This document shows, piece by piece, positions 9,403 through 18,058 of a DNA stretch of 64,000 nucleotides (within the stretch, counting starts at the first letter, position 1; each line of letters begins with the position of its first letter). This stretch comes from JAAXXJ01 sp964412455. GTDB lineage: Bacteria; Nitrospirota; UBA9217. The translations under genes were made by a program, and so were the position numbers. The stretch is taken from positions 1-64,000 of the forward strand of contig CAYPOT010000013.1 in NCBI GenBank assembly GCA_964412455.1, written 5' to 3'. Under the pieces are notes generated by a model. The model had not been told where the DNA came from and did no database searches. It worked only from the letters and a program-made list of their open reading frames with translations.

Positions 9403-9849
9403 CGATGAGGACCTTTCCGTGAGGTCATGAGATAACCGCTCTCAGGAACCGGTCAACACTATATACTTTTCCGGCGCGGTTCGTCAATACGATAAATTTG
9501 GAAGAGGATTTAACCACGGATGAACACAGTTTAACAATACTATCTAAATCCACAGAGTCATTCATTGCGTAACTTTATTAACCCAATGTATATTTTTTTG
9601 TCTTGTATGCTTGGCAGGTAAAGTCTCAGGCCGCTGAAGCAATGTTATTTCTTTGAACCGCGAAGGACGCTAAGAACGTCATAAAAACGCAAGGACTTTT
9701 GTTTTTGATGCAAGATTCCCGGATTTCATTCGCGCGCTTCGCGACGTAGCGGTAAATGATGTTTTTCAGTTATGTAAAATGTACTCAGCCTTTCCGATGG
9801 TGGTCCTTAAAACCGTGTTCATCCGTGGTTTCAAATGCTGTTCGTTAGA
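9403..9849. other. Gene-free intergenic stretch
   Basis: About 450 bp with no convincing reading frame. Holds two copies of the CCACGGATGAACACAG / TTCATCCGTGGTT word and GAACCGCGAAGGACGCTAAG-type low-complexity text, the same intergenic material seen near 12.0, 38.8 and 48.6 kb. No hairpin or promoter stands out. Confidence 0.5.
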
Positions 9850-11556
9850 TCACAGTTGCCCCGAGCGGAGGATGCCGATGAGGATCCAGATCCCGAAGAG
9901 GCCGGCGATGACATAACCGGCGAGACCGAGGACGGGAAGGCCGAAGAGCTTCTGGCCCTGGCCGGAATGGATGATGATCGACGAGGCAACGATGATGGAG
10001 GCGGTGATGACGCTGAAAGCGAGCCGGTTGCTGGACTTGTCGAGGTCCCTGACGGCGTTCTGCAAACCTTCGTGCTGGAGCTTGACCTGGATATCGCCCC
10101 GCATGATCTTGCCGATGACGGTCCTCAGCTGGCGGGGCAGCGCGACGGCCATGTCGGACAGGGCAAGGATGTTCTTCTGTGCGGTGCGGAGCAATTGCCG
10201 GGGATGCTTCTTTCGCTTGATGAGGTCCTCGACAAAGGGCTGTGCCGCAGCCAGGTAGTCGAATCCGGGGTCGAGCTGTTTCAGAAGCCCCTCCAGCGTG
10301 AGCAGGGCCTTGTCCATGAGGTAGAGGTTCTGCGGTACCTTCAGCTTGTGGCGGTTCAGGATGCGGGTGACCCGGTCGACGTAGGCCCCGAAATCGATCT
10401 GCCGGCTGGTCATGCCGTAATAGGGCTCCAGGAGTTCGGCGAGATCCTCCTTCAGGTCCCGCTGGAACTTATCGAGGTCCACCGATTCCTCGGAAACGAA
10501 TCCCAGGTTCACGTATTGCCGCGTCAGCGCGTCGTAGTCGTGCCCGGCAAGAGCAACGAGAATGCTGGCGAAATGCTCCATATTCTCCTCAGTGACCCTG
10601 CCCATGATACCGAAGTCCACAAGGCCGAGCCTGCCGTCGGACAATACGAAAATGTTGCCGGGGTGGGGGTCGGCGTGGAACAGACCGTCCTGAAAGACCA
10701 TTTTGAAGAAAGCGCCGGCGCCTTTGAGCGCGATGTCCTTACGGTCATGGCCCATCCGTTCGATCCCGGCGTAGTCGTCAATGCGCACTCCCTCGATCTT
10801 CTCGAGGACCAGCACGCGCTTGCTCGAAAGGCCGGCATGGACCTCAGGGATGAGGAGGATATCGCTGTTCTTGAAGTTGCTCCGGAGCTGGGCGGCGTTC
10901 GAGGCCTCGATGAAAAAGTCGAGCTCTTTATTGATGGTGCTGCTGAACTCATCCACGATGCCCGGGACGTTGTACGGTTTCAGCTCGTGAACATGGACGT
11001 CGATGAGCCGGGCTATGCCCCGGAGTATGCTGATGTCCCGTGTAATGTTTTCTTCAATCTTTGGACGCTGGACCTTGACCATCACCTCCCGGCCGTCGTG
11101 CAGCACGGCGCGATGGACCTGAGCGATGGACGCTGCGGCCATGGGCGCGGGATCGAACGAGGTGAAGAGGGAATCGAGGGACGCGCCGAGGTCCCTTTCG
11201 ATGATCGCTTTGGCCTCGGCAAAGGGGTACGGAGCGACCGCATCGGTCAGCTTGGTCAGTTCCTTTGCATATTCAAGAGGAAGAAGATCGGGCCGGCATG
11301 CGAGGACTTGGCCCAGCTTGATGAATGTGGGCCCAAGCTCCTCGAACATGAGCCGGAGCCTCTCCGGCTCGTTCAGACGGTGGTAGAGCGGCGGCTGTTT
11401 TCGGTAGGTGACCAGGCGCCGCCCGAAGGAGAGGACGCGCTGGAGCCCGGCCTGTTCGACAAGATGCCCGAAGCCGTGGCGTGATGCGACAAGCAGTATC
11501 TGCCTGACGCGGGGGATGTCCCGGTAGTGACGTCTCCAGAACCCAAGGAAAGACAT
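9850..11556 (-). CDS. ABC1/UbiB family atypical kinase-like protein
   Basis: 568 residues. UbiB-family proteins are membrane-associated ATPases that support quinone biosynthesis in many bacteria. Diagnostic motifs are all present: KLGQ (80-83), the Ala-rich AAAS loop (140-143) that replaces the kinase P-loop, VKVQRP (160-165), HADPHPGN (294-301) and DFG (314-316). Two C-terminal membrane helices (about 505-565) match UbiB architecture. Starts 18 bp after the phasin-like gene, so they are probably one operon. Exact role here is inferred. Confidence 0.9.
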   Translation of the reverse strand: MSFLGFWRRHYRDIPRVRQILLVASRHGFGHLVEQAGLQRVLSFGRRLVTYRKQPPLYHRLNEPERLRLMFEELGPTFIKLGQVLACRPDLLPLEYAKELTKLTDAVAPYPFAEAKAIIERDLGASLDSLFTSFDPAPMAAASIAQVHRAVLHDGREVMVKVQRPKIEENITRDISILRGIARLIDVHVHELKPYNVPGIVDEFSSTINKELDFFIEASNAAQLRSNFKNSDILLIPEVHAGLSSKRVLVLEKIEGVRIDDYAGIERMGHDRKDIALKGAGAFFKMVFQDGLFHADPHPGNIFVLSDGRLGLVDFGIMGRVTEENMEHFASILVALAGHDYDALTRQYVNLGFVSEESVDLDKFQRDLKEDLAELLEPYYGMTSRQIDFGAYVDRVTRILNRHKLKVPQNLYLMDKALLTLEGLLKQLDPGFDYLAAAQPFVEDLIKRKKHPRQLLRTAQKNILALSDMAVALPRQLRTVIGKIMRGDIQVKLQHEGLQNAVRDLDKSSNRLAFSVITASIIVASSIIIHSGQGQKLFGLPVLGLAGYVIAGLFGIWILIGILRSGQL

Positions 11557-11574
11557 GATGGCTCACCAGCCTGT

Positions 11575-11889
11575 TTATTCCTCGGACGTCCCGCCCTCGA
11601 GCTTTTTGAGCCGGGCGTTCAGTGCCTGGACCTTTTTTTCGATTTTCTCCATGTCCTCGCGACTGGGAATATTGAGCTTCTCAAGGACATTGGCAACGGT
11701 CTCCTTGACCCGCTTGTCGAATTCCTTGGTGCTCTCCTCCGCCTTCGAGGTCCACTCTTTCACCAGCGTCGATGCCTCGCTCTTCGAAAGCTCTCCGGCC
11801 TTGACCAGCTCATCGATGAACTCTTTTGCCTTTTCCTGCGCTCCCAACCCTGCAAGCATGGCCTTCTTGATGATCTCTGCGATTATCAT
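11575..11889 (-). CDS. Phasin-like / polyhydroxyalkanoate-regulator-like coiled-coil protein
   Basis: 104 residues, almost entirely helical. A hydrophobic start (MIIAEIIKKAMLAGLG), a charged amphipathic middle (KAEESTKEFDKRVKETV) and a C-terminal heptad pattern (MEKIEKKVQALNARLKKLE). This layout is typical of small proteins annotated as phasin family or PhaF-like, often found beside ubiB-like genes. The ATG at 11887-11889 follows a perfect AAGGAGG. No polymer-synthase gene is visible, so a granule role is not implied. Confidence 0.7.
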   Translation of the reverse strand: MIIAEIIKKAMLAGLGAQEKAKEFIDELVKAGELSKSEASTLVKEWTSKAEESTKEFDKRVKETVANVLEKLNIPSREDMEKIEKKVQALNARLKKLEGGTSEE

Positions 11890-12345
11890 GTGATCCTCCT
11901 TCGTGAATAATATCAATGCATTATTTTACGTATCGATCGATCCAATAGCCTGGCTTTATTATAGCATAGAAAGGAATTCGAAAACGGCAAGGAACGGAGA
12001 GAACGAACTACAAATTGGATGAAATACTCACGTTTTTTTACCGCAGAGGACGCAGAGGAAACCGAGGCTGCGGCTAAGGAACAGATCGATCTGGACGCGG
12101 ATAAGATCTGACAACGTCTGATAAAGGCGGCGGGGTCCACAAGGCCTTCAACAACCTCAAACACTGCATGCCCTAACGCCTTCAGATCATATGTCTTTGT
12201 TGTATCAGATGTGATCCGCGTGAAAAACAACCCTCACCCTGCCCGATGATTGAGACTCACCCTCTCCTTCCTTCCTCTCCCTCAGAGGGGAGAGGAAGGA
12301 AGGAGAGGGGGGCTTTATTAACGCGTCCAATTGCCGTTCCCGGGT
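11890..12345. other. Gene-free intergenic stretch between alaS and the phasin-like gene
   Basis: Contains degenerate ACCGCAGAGGACGCAGAGG text, a GACGCGGATAAGATCTGACAA word like the dispersed element near 40.5 and 49.9 kb, and the long hairpin at 12260-12309. A 105-codon leftward frame here (11913-12230) has no ribosome site or family resemblance. Confidence 0.5.
12260..12309. repeat. Long perfect hairpin of the CCCTCTCC...GGAGAGGG dispersed type
   Basis: A stem of about 20 bp (CTCTCCTTCCTTCCTCTCCC and its complement) around TCAGAG, directly downstream of the alaS stop. A related copy (CTCTCCCTCAGAGGGGAGAG) lies at 18630-18680 beside recX. It lacks a T-tract, so any terminator role is uncertain. 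Confidence 0.6.
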
Positions 12346-14985
12346 CTATGCGCTCTTCTCGACCGCGGCATAGAGCGCCTGAAGCGCCGCATCGATCTTC
12401 CCGGGGTCCTTGCCCCCGGCCTGGGCCAAGTCGGGCTTGCCGCCGCCCGTTCCGCCGAGGATGGGGGCCAGTTCCTTGACGATGTTCCCGGCGTGAAATC
12501 TCGCGATGAGGTCCTTCGAGACCATGACGATAAGGCTCACCCTCCCGTCCTTGAAGGAGCCCAATGCCAGGATGCCGCTCCCGAGCTTGTCGCGCAGTTT
12601 GTCGCCGAGATCCCGAAGGTCCTTCTGGTCCATATTTTCCACGCGCCGGGCCAGCACCCTGACGCCCTTGATGTCCTTCGCTTCGCCGATGATGTCCCCG
12701 GCCTGGGACGACTGCATCTTGTGCTTCAGCCGGTCCAGCTCCTTTTCGGTGTCCCGCAGCTGGTTCATCAGCCGCTCCACGCGGCCCACGATGTCGGGGT
12801 CCGAGGTCTTGAGCATCCGGGCGATCTCCTGAAGGCTCTTTTCCTCGTTCCGGACCTCACGGTAGGCGCGCCTGCCGGCAAGTCCCTCGATGCGCCGCAC
12901 GCCCGCGGCGATGCCGGTCTCGGACAACAGCTTGAAGGACCCGATGTCACCCGAAGCCCGGGTGTGCGTGCCGCCGCAGAGCTCCATGCTCACGTCCTTC
13001 ACGGAAACGACGCGGACCTTGTCGCCGTACTTCTCGTCAAAGAGCGCCATGGCGCCCGCGGCGATCGCCTGGTCGATGTCCATGACCTTCGTCTCGACCG
13101 GGTGGTTCTCGAGAATGCGCTCGTTCACCAGTTCCTCGACGCGTTCCTTTTCCCGCTCCGAGAGCCCCGTATAGTGCGTGAAGTCGAACCGGAAGCGGTC
13201 GGGCGCCACGAGCGAGCCCGCCTGCTTCACATGATCGCCCAGGACCGAGCGCAGTGTGGCATGAAGGATGTGGGTCACCGTGTGATGGCGCGCGATATCA
13301 GAGCGGTCCCCGGCGTCCACTTTCGCGAGCACCGCGTCGCCGGCCTTGAAGGACCCCTTTCTGACCTTGCCCTTGTGGACGATCAGCCCTTCCACGGGCT
13401 TCACGGTATCTTCGACCAGGAATTTCGATGCCTCGCCCAGAAGCTCGCCCTTGTCGCCCACCTGTCCGCCCGACTCGGCATAGAAAGGCGTCTGGTCCAG
13501 AATGATCTCCACGACATCCCCTTCGCGGGCCTCGCCGACCTTCTTGTCGCCCTTGATGATGGCGATGATCGACGCAGACCCTTCCAGCGTGTCGTAACCG
13601 GTAAAGACCGGCTTTTGTATGCCCGCGAGGATCTCCTTATAGACAGGCTTCACCTTCTCTTCTCCGGACCCCGCCCAGGCCGCGCGCGCCTTCTCGCGCT
13701 GTTCCTGCATGGAGCGCCGATAGCCCTCTTCATCCAGTTCGAAGTGCATGTCGCGGGCCATGTCCGTCACGAGGTCCAGGGGGAACCCGAAGGTATCGTA
13801 GAGCTTGAACAACACCTCGCCGGGGATCATGATCTTGTTCGCGGCCTTGAGCTTCGCCACGGTCTCGTTCAGGAGCGCGAGGCCGGAATCCAGCGTAATG
13901 GCGAACCGTTCCTCTTCCAGCAAGACCACCTTGGCCACGTGTTCCCGGCTGTCCAGGAGGTCCGGGTAGGCGCCCTTCATCTCGTCCACCACCGCGCCGG
14001 TGAGCTTGTACAGGAACGGTTTGTTGATGCCGATGAGCTTGCCATAGCGGGCCGCCCGGCGAAGAATGCGCCGGAGCACGTACCCCCGGCCCTCGTTCGA
14101 AGGAAGGACGCCGTCATTGATAAGGAAGGTCATGGCCCGGAGATGGTCGGCGCATACCTGGTAGGAGATGTCCGTCTGGGCATCCTTGTGATAGGGCACG
14201 CCCGCCAGTGCCGCAATCTGCTTGATGATGGGCTGGAACAGGTCAGTCTCGAAATTGCTCCGGACGTTCTGCGAAACAGCGGACACGCGCTCGAGCCCCA
14301 TGCCCGTGTCGATGGAGGGCTTCGGCAGCGGCGTGAGCTTGCCGGTCGCATCGCGGTTGTACTGCATGAACACGAGGTTCCATATCTCGAGGTACCGGTC
14401 GCAGTCGCATCCTACAGCGCAGGTAGGTTTGCCGCAGGACATCTCCGGCCCCTGGTCGATGATGATCTCGGAGCACGGGCCGCAGGGCCCCGTGTCGCCC
14501 ATAGACCAGAAGTTGTCCTTCTCGCCCAGCCGCACGATGCGATCGGCCGGGAGGCCGACGACGGTGCGCCACAGCTCGAAGGCCTCATCGTCGTCCTTGT
14601 ACACTGTCGCCCAGAGCTTGTCCGCGGGAAGCTTGACCTCTTTGGTCAGGAACTCCCAGGCGAATTCGATGGCCTCCTTCTTGAAGTAGTCACCGAAGGA
14701 AAAGTTCCCGAGCATCTCGAAGAAGGTATGGTGCCGGGCCGTATGGCCCACGTTCTCCAGGTCGTTGTGCTTGCCGCCCGCGCGCACGCACTTCTGGGAG
14801 GTCACCGCGCGCTTGTAGTCCCGCGGGTCCTCGCCGAGGAACACGCCCTTGAACTGCACCATGCCCGCGTTCGTGAACAGGAGCGTGGGGTCGTTCTTCG
14901 GCACGAGCGACGAGCTCGGGACCACCTTGTGGCCGCGTTTGGCGAAATAGTCGAGAAACAGTTTGCGAAGTTCTGAAGCTTTCAA
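12346..14985 (-). CDS. alaS: Alanine--tRNA ligase
   Basis: 879 residues, normal length. Class II catalytic domain with HHTFFEMLGNFSFG (about 85-98), the Cys-rich strand CAVGCDCDRYLEIWN, an editing domain with zinc ligands HHTVTHILH and CGGTHTRASGD, a coiled linker, and a C-terminal C-Ala/DHHA1 domain with GGTGGGKPDLAQAGG. Charges tRNA-Ala and hydrolyses Ser/Gly-tRNA-Ala. The usual recA-recX-alaS order is interrupted by the 15.1-18.0 kb insertion. The leader carries interleaved inverted repeats (15013-15069). Confidence 0.98.
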   Translation of the reverse strand: MKASELRKLFLDYFAKRGHKVVPSSSLVPKNDPTLLFTNAGMVQFKGVFLGEDPRDYKRAVTSQKCVRAGGKHNDLENVGHTARHHTFFEMLGNFSFGDYFKKEAIEFAWEFLTKEVKLPADKLWATVYKDDDEAFELWRTVVGLPADRIVRLGEKDNFWSMGDTGPCGPCSEIIIDQGPEMSCGKPTCAVGCDCDRYLEIWNLVFMQYNRDATGKLTPLPKPSIDTGMGLERVSAVSQNVRSNFETDLFQPIIKQIAALAGVPYHKDAQTDISYQVCADHLRAMTFLINDGVLPSNEGRGYVLRRILRRAARYGKLIGINKPFLYKLTGAVVDEMKGAYPDLLDSREHVAKVVLLEEERFAITLDSGLALLNETVAKLKAANKIMIPGEVLFKLYDTFGFPLDLVTDMARDMHFELDEEGYRRSMQEQREKARAAWAGSGEEKVKPVYKEILAGIQKPVFTGYDTLEGSASIIAIIKGDKKVGEAREGDVVEIILDQTPFYAESGGQVGDKGELLGEASKFLVEDTVKPVEGLIVHKGKVRKGSFKAGDAVLAKVDAGDRSDIARHHTVTHILHATLRSVLGDHVKQAGSLVAPDRFRFDFTHYTGLSEREKERVEELVNERILENHPVETKVMDIDQAIAAGAMALFDEKYGDKVRVVSVKDVSMELCGGTHTRASGDIGSFKLLSETGIAAGVRRIEGLAGRRAYREVRNEEKSLQEIARMLKTSDPDIVGRVERLMNQLRDTEKELDRLKHKMQSSQAGDIIGEAKDIKGVRVLARRVENMDQKDLRDLGDKLRDKLGSGILALGSFKDGRVSLIVMVSKDLIARFHAGNIVKELAPILGGTGGGKPDLAQAGGKDPGKIDAALQALYAAVEKSA

Positions 14986-15012
14986 AACAGGACTCCTTTA
15001 CCGAATGATGAC

Positions 15013-15069
15013 GGTTTTATGAAAAGGTTTGAATGTCATGATTGCTTTTCATAAACCTTGAAATCATGA
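15013..15069 (-). promoter_or_regulatory. Interleaved inverted repeats upstream of alaS
   Basis: Two stems with crossing partners: GGTTTTATGAAAAG (15013-15026) pairs with CTTTTCATAAACC (15045-15057), and TCATGATT (15036-15043) pairs with AATCATGA (15062-15069). Because the partners interleave, they form either alternative hairpins or a pseudoknot. The position 30-85 bp before alaS suggests leader control; a scar of the adjacent insertion is the alternative. Confidence 0.45.
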
Positions 15070-15161
15070 TAACGCATCACGGAATATTTGATCGCAGCCA
15101 TGCCAAATTCGTTATTCCCTTGAATTCTAAATTTTGACTTGTTATTTAATTCTTCCCTGAA

Positions 15162-15368
15162 TCAGACCTGCGCGCATTTCTCGTCTGTTTGCATGGCCAT
15201 TTCATATAGATCAATTGCAGAGAATTTGTGATGCACTTCATGCCATTGAAAAGCGGCATATACAATTGTCATCGCTTTAGTGACATCCTCATTTATTCCT
15301 TTCTCATCGAGCATGCTTAAAGCAGATAAGATATCATTCGGCAGAGAACCATAAACATGTGGCGTCAT
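15162..15368 (-). CDS. Hypothetical small protein in the restriction-type cluster (68 aa)
   Basis: Starts directly after the stop of the nuclease-like gene at 15370, so it is the last gene of that transcription unit. Mostly helical, with a MTPHVYGSLPNDILSAL start and a WHEVHHKF segment rich in His. No family recognised. Low GC like its two upstream neighbours, consistent with joint acquisition. Confidence 0.5.
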   Translation of the reverse strand: MTPHVYGSLPNDILSALSMLDEKGINEDVTKAMTIVYAAFQWHEVHHKFSAIDLYEMAMQTDEKCAQV

Positions 15369-15369
15369 T

Positions 15370-16128
15370 TTATTGTAGTCCTCCTTCTATGTTGGCAGTC
15401 CAATTCACTTGTACTGATATTGACTCGCGGCGCTCAAACTTCAGATTCGATCTCAATGGATTCTGATGAACAGTATGAAATGGTGTTTCAATGAAATTGC
15501 GCACAATGAATAGGAAAAATCGATTTTCGAGGATTTCTGCCGCCTTGTGCTCTTTGCTGGTCAATTGTATTGTGCCTGAGTGCGTTGCCATGCCCTTCAC
15601 CTCAACCGCAAGAAACGGCTCTCCTGGCCTTGTCATTTTATAGTCAAAGCCACAACCTATTCGTGTTGTGTTTGAAAGACTGCAATGCTGGAAATCCGGC
15701 AAGGCGGGAAAAATATTTTCAAAATAGTGTTCTGCAGCCTGGCCAGTCATTAAGCGTTTTGCAAAAGTATTTGATTCGGAAATATCAAGCTGTTCTTCAA
15801 TAAGCTCAATTTCACCAAGATCGGAAACTTCGGTTTTAATCATCGCTACGAAGTCTTCAAAACCGAGATGGTTATATTCATCCATCAATTTTTTGCAATA
15901 CTGGCGTATAGGCCTTTTGTGCCATCCCTTCCTTGGATTTGGAAAGAACGGATCAAACTCGTCTCGGTAATTTTTCAGCGATGCAGGGCTTGCTTTAAGG
16001 TTCAATGCGATCGCATTAAACGCTTCGGTAAAACCATCAAACCCTAGTGCTATAAGACCTGCTACATCGAACTTCGACAAAAACAAACCTGCAAGGATAA
16101 CTTTATCTCTGTTCGACAGTTTATGCAT
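15370..16128 (-). CDS. Putative PD-(D/E)XK restriction endonuclease (DUF3883-like C-terminus)
   Basis: 252 residues. The C-terminal half has GCGFDYKMTRPGEPFLAVEVKGM, reading as the nuclease core D...ExK (Asp in GFDYK, Glu and Lys in VEVKG) typical of DUF3883-type restriction subunits. The N-terminal helical half may recognise DNA. The ATG at 16126-16128 overlaps the TGA of the methylase fragment by one base (TGATG), so translation is coupled. With a broken methylase next door the nuclease is expected to be inactive, silent or non-toxic, unless another methylase protects the host. Confidence 0.65.
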   Translation of the reverse strand: MHKLSNRDKVILAGLFLSKFDVAGLIALGFDGFTEAFNAIALNLKASPASLKNYRDEFDPFFPNPRKGWHKRPIRQYCKKLMDEYNHLGFEDFVAMIKTEVSDLGEIELIEEQLDISESNTFAKRLMTGQAAEHYFENIFPALPDFQHCSLSNTTRIGCGFDYKMTRPGEPFLAVEVKGMATHSGTIQLTSKEHKAAEILENRFFLFIVRNFIETPFHTVHQNPLRSNLKFERRESISVQVNWTANIEGGLQ

Positions 16129-16439
16129 CAATTAGCCTCGTTCACAATGCCTCTGGCATCTTCAAATCCCTTGCGCTGTCCAACTATGCTGAACGGTTGG
16201 CAAGGAAATCCGGCAAGTAAAATGTCATGATTTGGAATAATTGCTGCTGGTATATGATGAATATCGCCTGTTGGTTTCTCGTGGAAATTCGCCTCATAGG
16301 CTTTCTGGCAATGCGGGTCGACATCGCTTGAGAAAACGCACTTTGCCTGGATGCCAAGCTGTTTCGCAACGTCTTGAATGGCGTAGCGAAATCCGCCGAT
16401 TCCACAGAATAGGTCAATGAATCTAATTGTCTTTATCAT
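16128..16439 (-). pseudogene. DNA (cytosine-5-)-methyltransferase, N-terminal fragment
   Basis: 103 residues containing only the first motifs of a C5 methylase: motif I DLFCGIGGFRYA, motif II with SSDVDPHCQKAYEANF, and motif IV with the catalytic Cys in GFPCQPFS. The frame ends at FEDARGIVNEAN, exactly where the normal ~300-400 residue enzyme would continue, so motifs VI-X and the target-recognition domain are missing. The stop overlaps the start of the nuclease gene, so the deletion fused the two genes tightly. The fragment cannot methylate DNA on its own. Confidence 0.85.
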
Positions 16440-16521
16440 GGTTGCAATCTCAGTGTTTTTTTAACATGGCAAGGCAATCGTGTCAAGCTTGTTTTATCAC
16501 AGGATAGTGCGCGAGATACGG

Positions 16522-16974
16522 CTATGAGGCCACTCCTTCACACAACGCTTTCAGCTTGTCCTTGCCGACCGGTCTTCCGAATCGGTTGATGAACCAGATA
16601 ACAGCAACGAAGAACCAGGGGATCCCGTGGTTCATCATGTGCACTTCCTTGGTCACGATGGTCCGACCGCCCTTTTCTTCCAGTGTTATGCGCTCAATGA
16701 TCCTGATGTCCCTGCGCCCGGCCTGACCGGAACAGTTGCCGTGCTGCAATTCCAGCAGGCGCCCTGCTTCGAGCCTCGTGACCTCCGACCAGCACTGCAA
16801 CTGTTTGTTTCTCATCTCGTACCGGGTATGGAAATGCTGGCCCAGCTGGAAAGTTCCCCGCGCTTCCATCTCCACGACCTTGTCGTTCCACTGGAGGAAC
16901 AGCTCGGGCGTGATGATAAAGCGCCAGACGTGAGCGGCTGGCCGGTCAATCTCTGATCGTTCCTTCAATATCAC
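16522..16974 (-). CDS. SRPBCC (START/polyketide-cyclase-like) family protein
   Basis: 150 residues starting MILKERSEIDRPAAHVWRFI, the usual SRPBCC opening (beta strand, then P..VW.FI helix), with a WNDKVVEMEARG segment, a long curved-sheet middle and a C-terminal helix containing WFFVAVIWFINRFGRP. Such folds bind hydrophobic ligands; the ligand is unknown. The start ATG overlaps the stop of the upstream gene by 4 bases (ATGA), so the two are coupled. Confidence 0.75.
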   Translation of the reverse strand: MILKERSEIDRPAAHVWRFIITPELFLQWNDKVVEMEARGTFQLGQHFHTRYEMRNKQLQCWSEVTRLEAGRLLELQHGNCSGQAGRRDIRIIERITLEEKGGRTIVTKEVHMMNHGIPWFFVAVIWFINRFGRPVGKDKLKALCEGVAS

Positions 16975-17309
16975 GGGTTAGTTTCCGGTCCGCTGATGCT
17001 GAACAGCCACCATCTCGGTTCTTTGTGCCCCCGGCCCCTGCGGGGCTGCCGGTCGAAGTAGATCTTCATCGTCGCTCCGTCGTCCACAGCCACCTCGTAC
17101 CAGTGCTTGCGGACATACAGCTCGGGACTGCCGTGATGGCATTTACCGGTCTCGCGCCAGGCGCGCAGGACCGTGGTGATGCGGAGGGTCCGGCCCCGCC
17201 ACAGGAACTCACGGGGAAGGCCGGGCTCCCCCACGACCATGCGCGACGTGTCGCTCGTGGCGATAACGGGGGTGAGCGCCTCGCTGATCAATCGGTCAGG
17301 CATGGCCAC
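16971..17309 (-). CDS. DUF6504-like protein (112 aa)
   Basis: FLWRGRTLRITTVLRAWRETG followed by HWYEVAVDDGATMKIYFDRQ and WWLFSI gives the W.GR...V..W.E.G...Y.V....G....Y.....W.L pattern of small DUF6504-type proteins, sometimes encoded near translesion-polymerase cassettes. No polymerase gene is present here. Overlaps the SRPBCC gene by 4 bases. Function unknown. Confidence 0.6.
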   Translation of the reverse strand: MAMPDRLISEALTPVIATSDTSRMVVGEPGLPREFLWRGRTLRITTVLRAWRETGKCHHGSPELYVRKHWYEVAVDDGATMKIYFDRQPRRGRGHKEPRWWLFSISGPETNP

Positions 17310-17456
17310 TGTTCTCTTTAACTGATTTCAAAAACAGACTATGGTTATAATCCAAACAGATTGTACGCGTTGGGTAGAGGACAGAGCGAAGAATTTATTG
17401 AATGATTTCGGAAAGATGTTATTTGTGCTTCAGGATATCCGGAAGGCGGCATGCTC

Positions 17457-17903
17457 CTACCCTCCTTCGATCGCCTCGACATCGGCCAGGTCCTTCATCC
17501 TCCCCAGCGCCCTCTTGTTCCGGATGAATTCATTCTTCCCGAGATAATACACGGGGACGGCCCCGAAGGAACTCCTGACGCGCCCCGCTGCGGCCTCCTG
17601 CCAGGTCAAGCTGGTGAGCGATGTCACGATGTCAACGCGGACCGGTGGGACACCGAGCTGCACGACCTTGTCCGTTACCGTGAAATCCTCAACGGACAAG
17701 CCGAGAGAACCAAAGCCGAACTCCTTGAGCGCGGCTACAATGCGCTGACCGTTCTCAGTATCAGGCCGCACGAGGATGTCCAGGTCACCCGTATAACGGG
17801 GCGCACCATGGTGTGCAAGTGCATATGCGCCGACGATGATATAGTCGACGTTATGAGCGTTGAATAACGCGAGCAGTTCTCTGTAGTCGTTCTGAGCTTC
17901 CAT
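17457..17903 (-). CDS. Nucleotidyltransferase-fold protein (toxin-antitoxin-like pair, gene 2)
   Basis: 148 residues with the minimal nucleotidyltransferase core: NVDYIIVGAYALAHHG then RYTGDLDILV, where GDLDI supplies the metal-binding acidic pair, and a third acidic strand in VRVDIVTS. The ATG at 17901-17903 lies inside the preceding 60-codon gene, overlapping it by 53 bp, the tight packing of paired modules. Could be the transferase of an MNT-like or AbiEii-like toxin-antitoxin pair; activity untested. Confidence 0.7.
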   Translation of the reverse strand: MEAQNDYRELLALFNAHNVDYIIVGAYALAHHGAPRYTGDLDILVRPDTENGQRIVAALKEFGFGSLGLSVEDFTVTDKVVQLGVPPVRVDIVTSLTSLTWQEAAAGRVRSSFGAVPVYYLGKNEFIRNKRALGRMKDLADVEAIEGG

Positions 17904-18033
17904 GGCGTTCTCTCCGCAACTGTTCAACGGCGGCAATACGGTCCTCTGGCGATTTCGACAGCCAGAACTGAAGGTTCTGACGGATCTCGGAAAGGTCCCG
18001 CAGGTTCGCTTTTGTCACGGTCTTGACGATCAT
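17851..18033 (-). CDS. Small protein paired with the nucleotidyltransferase (60 aa)
   Basis: MIVKTVTKANLRDLSEIRQN then YWLSKSP-like text (FWLSKSPEDRIAAVEQLRR) and RLQRTARVIQRS at the end. I recall small proteins of this type upstream of nucleotidyltransferase-fold genes in other genomes. Its 3' end overlaps the next gene by 53 bp. A partner or antitoxin role is inferred from position only. Confidence 0.6.
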   Translation of the reverse strand: MIVKTVTKANLRDLSEIRQNLQFWLSKSPEDRIAAVEQLRRERHGSSERLQRTARVIQRS

Positions 18034-18058
18034 AGTATCTAACGTTCTCCCGGCGCGG

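Noticed and set aside
9835..11484. 549-codon + strand frame opposite the UbiB-like gene
   Set aside because: Shadow frame; composition is reverse-complement codon bias and the minus frame carries all UbiB motifs.
11913..12230. 105-codon minus-strand frame upstream of the phasin-like gene
   Set aside because: No ribosome site, runs through repetitive CGCAGAGG text, no family resemblance.
12331..14976. 881-codon open frame on the + strand opposite alaS
   Set aside because: Antisense shadow of a high-GC gene. The alaS frame has every family motif; the + frame has low-complexity, charge-rich sequence and no ribosome site.
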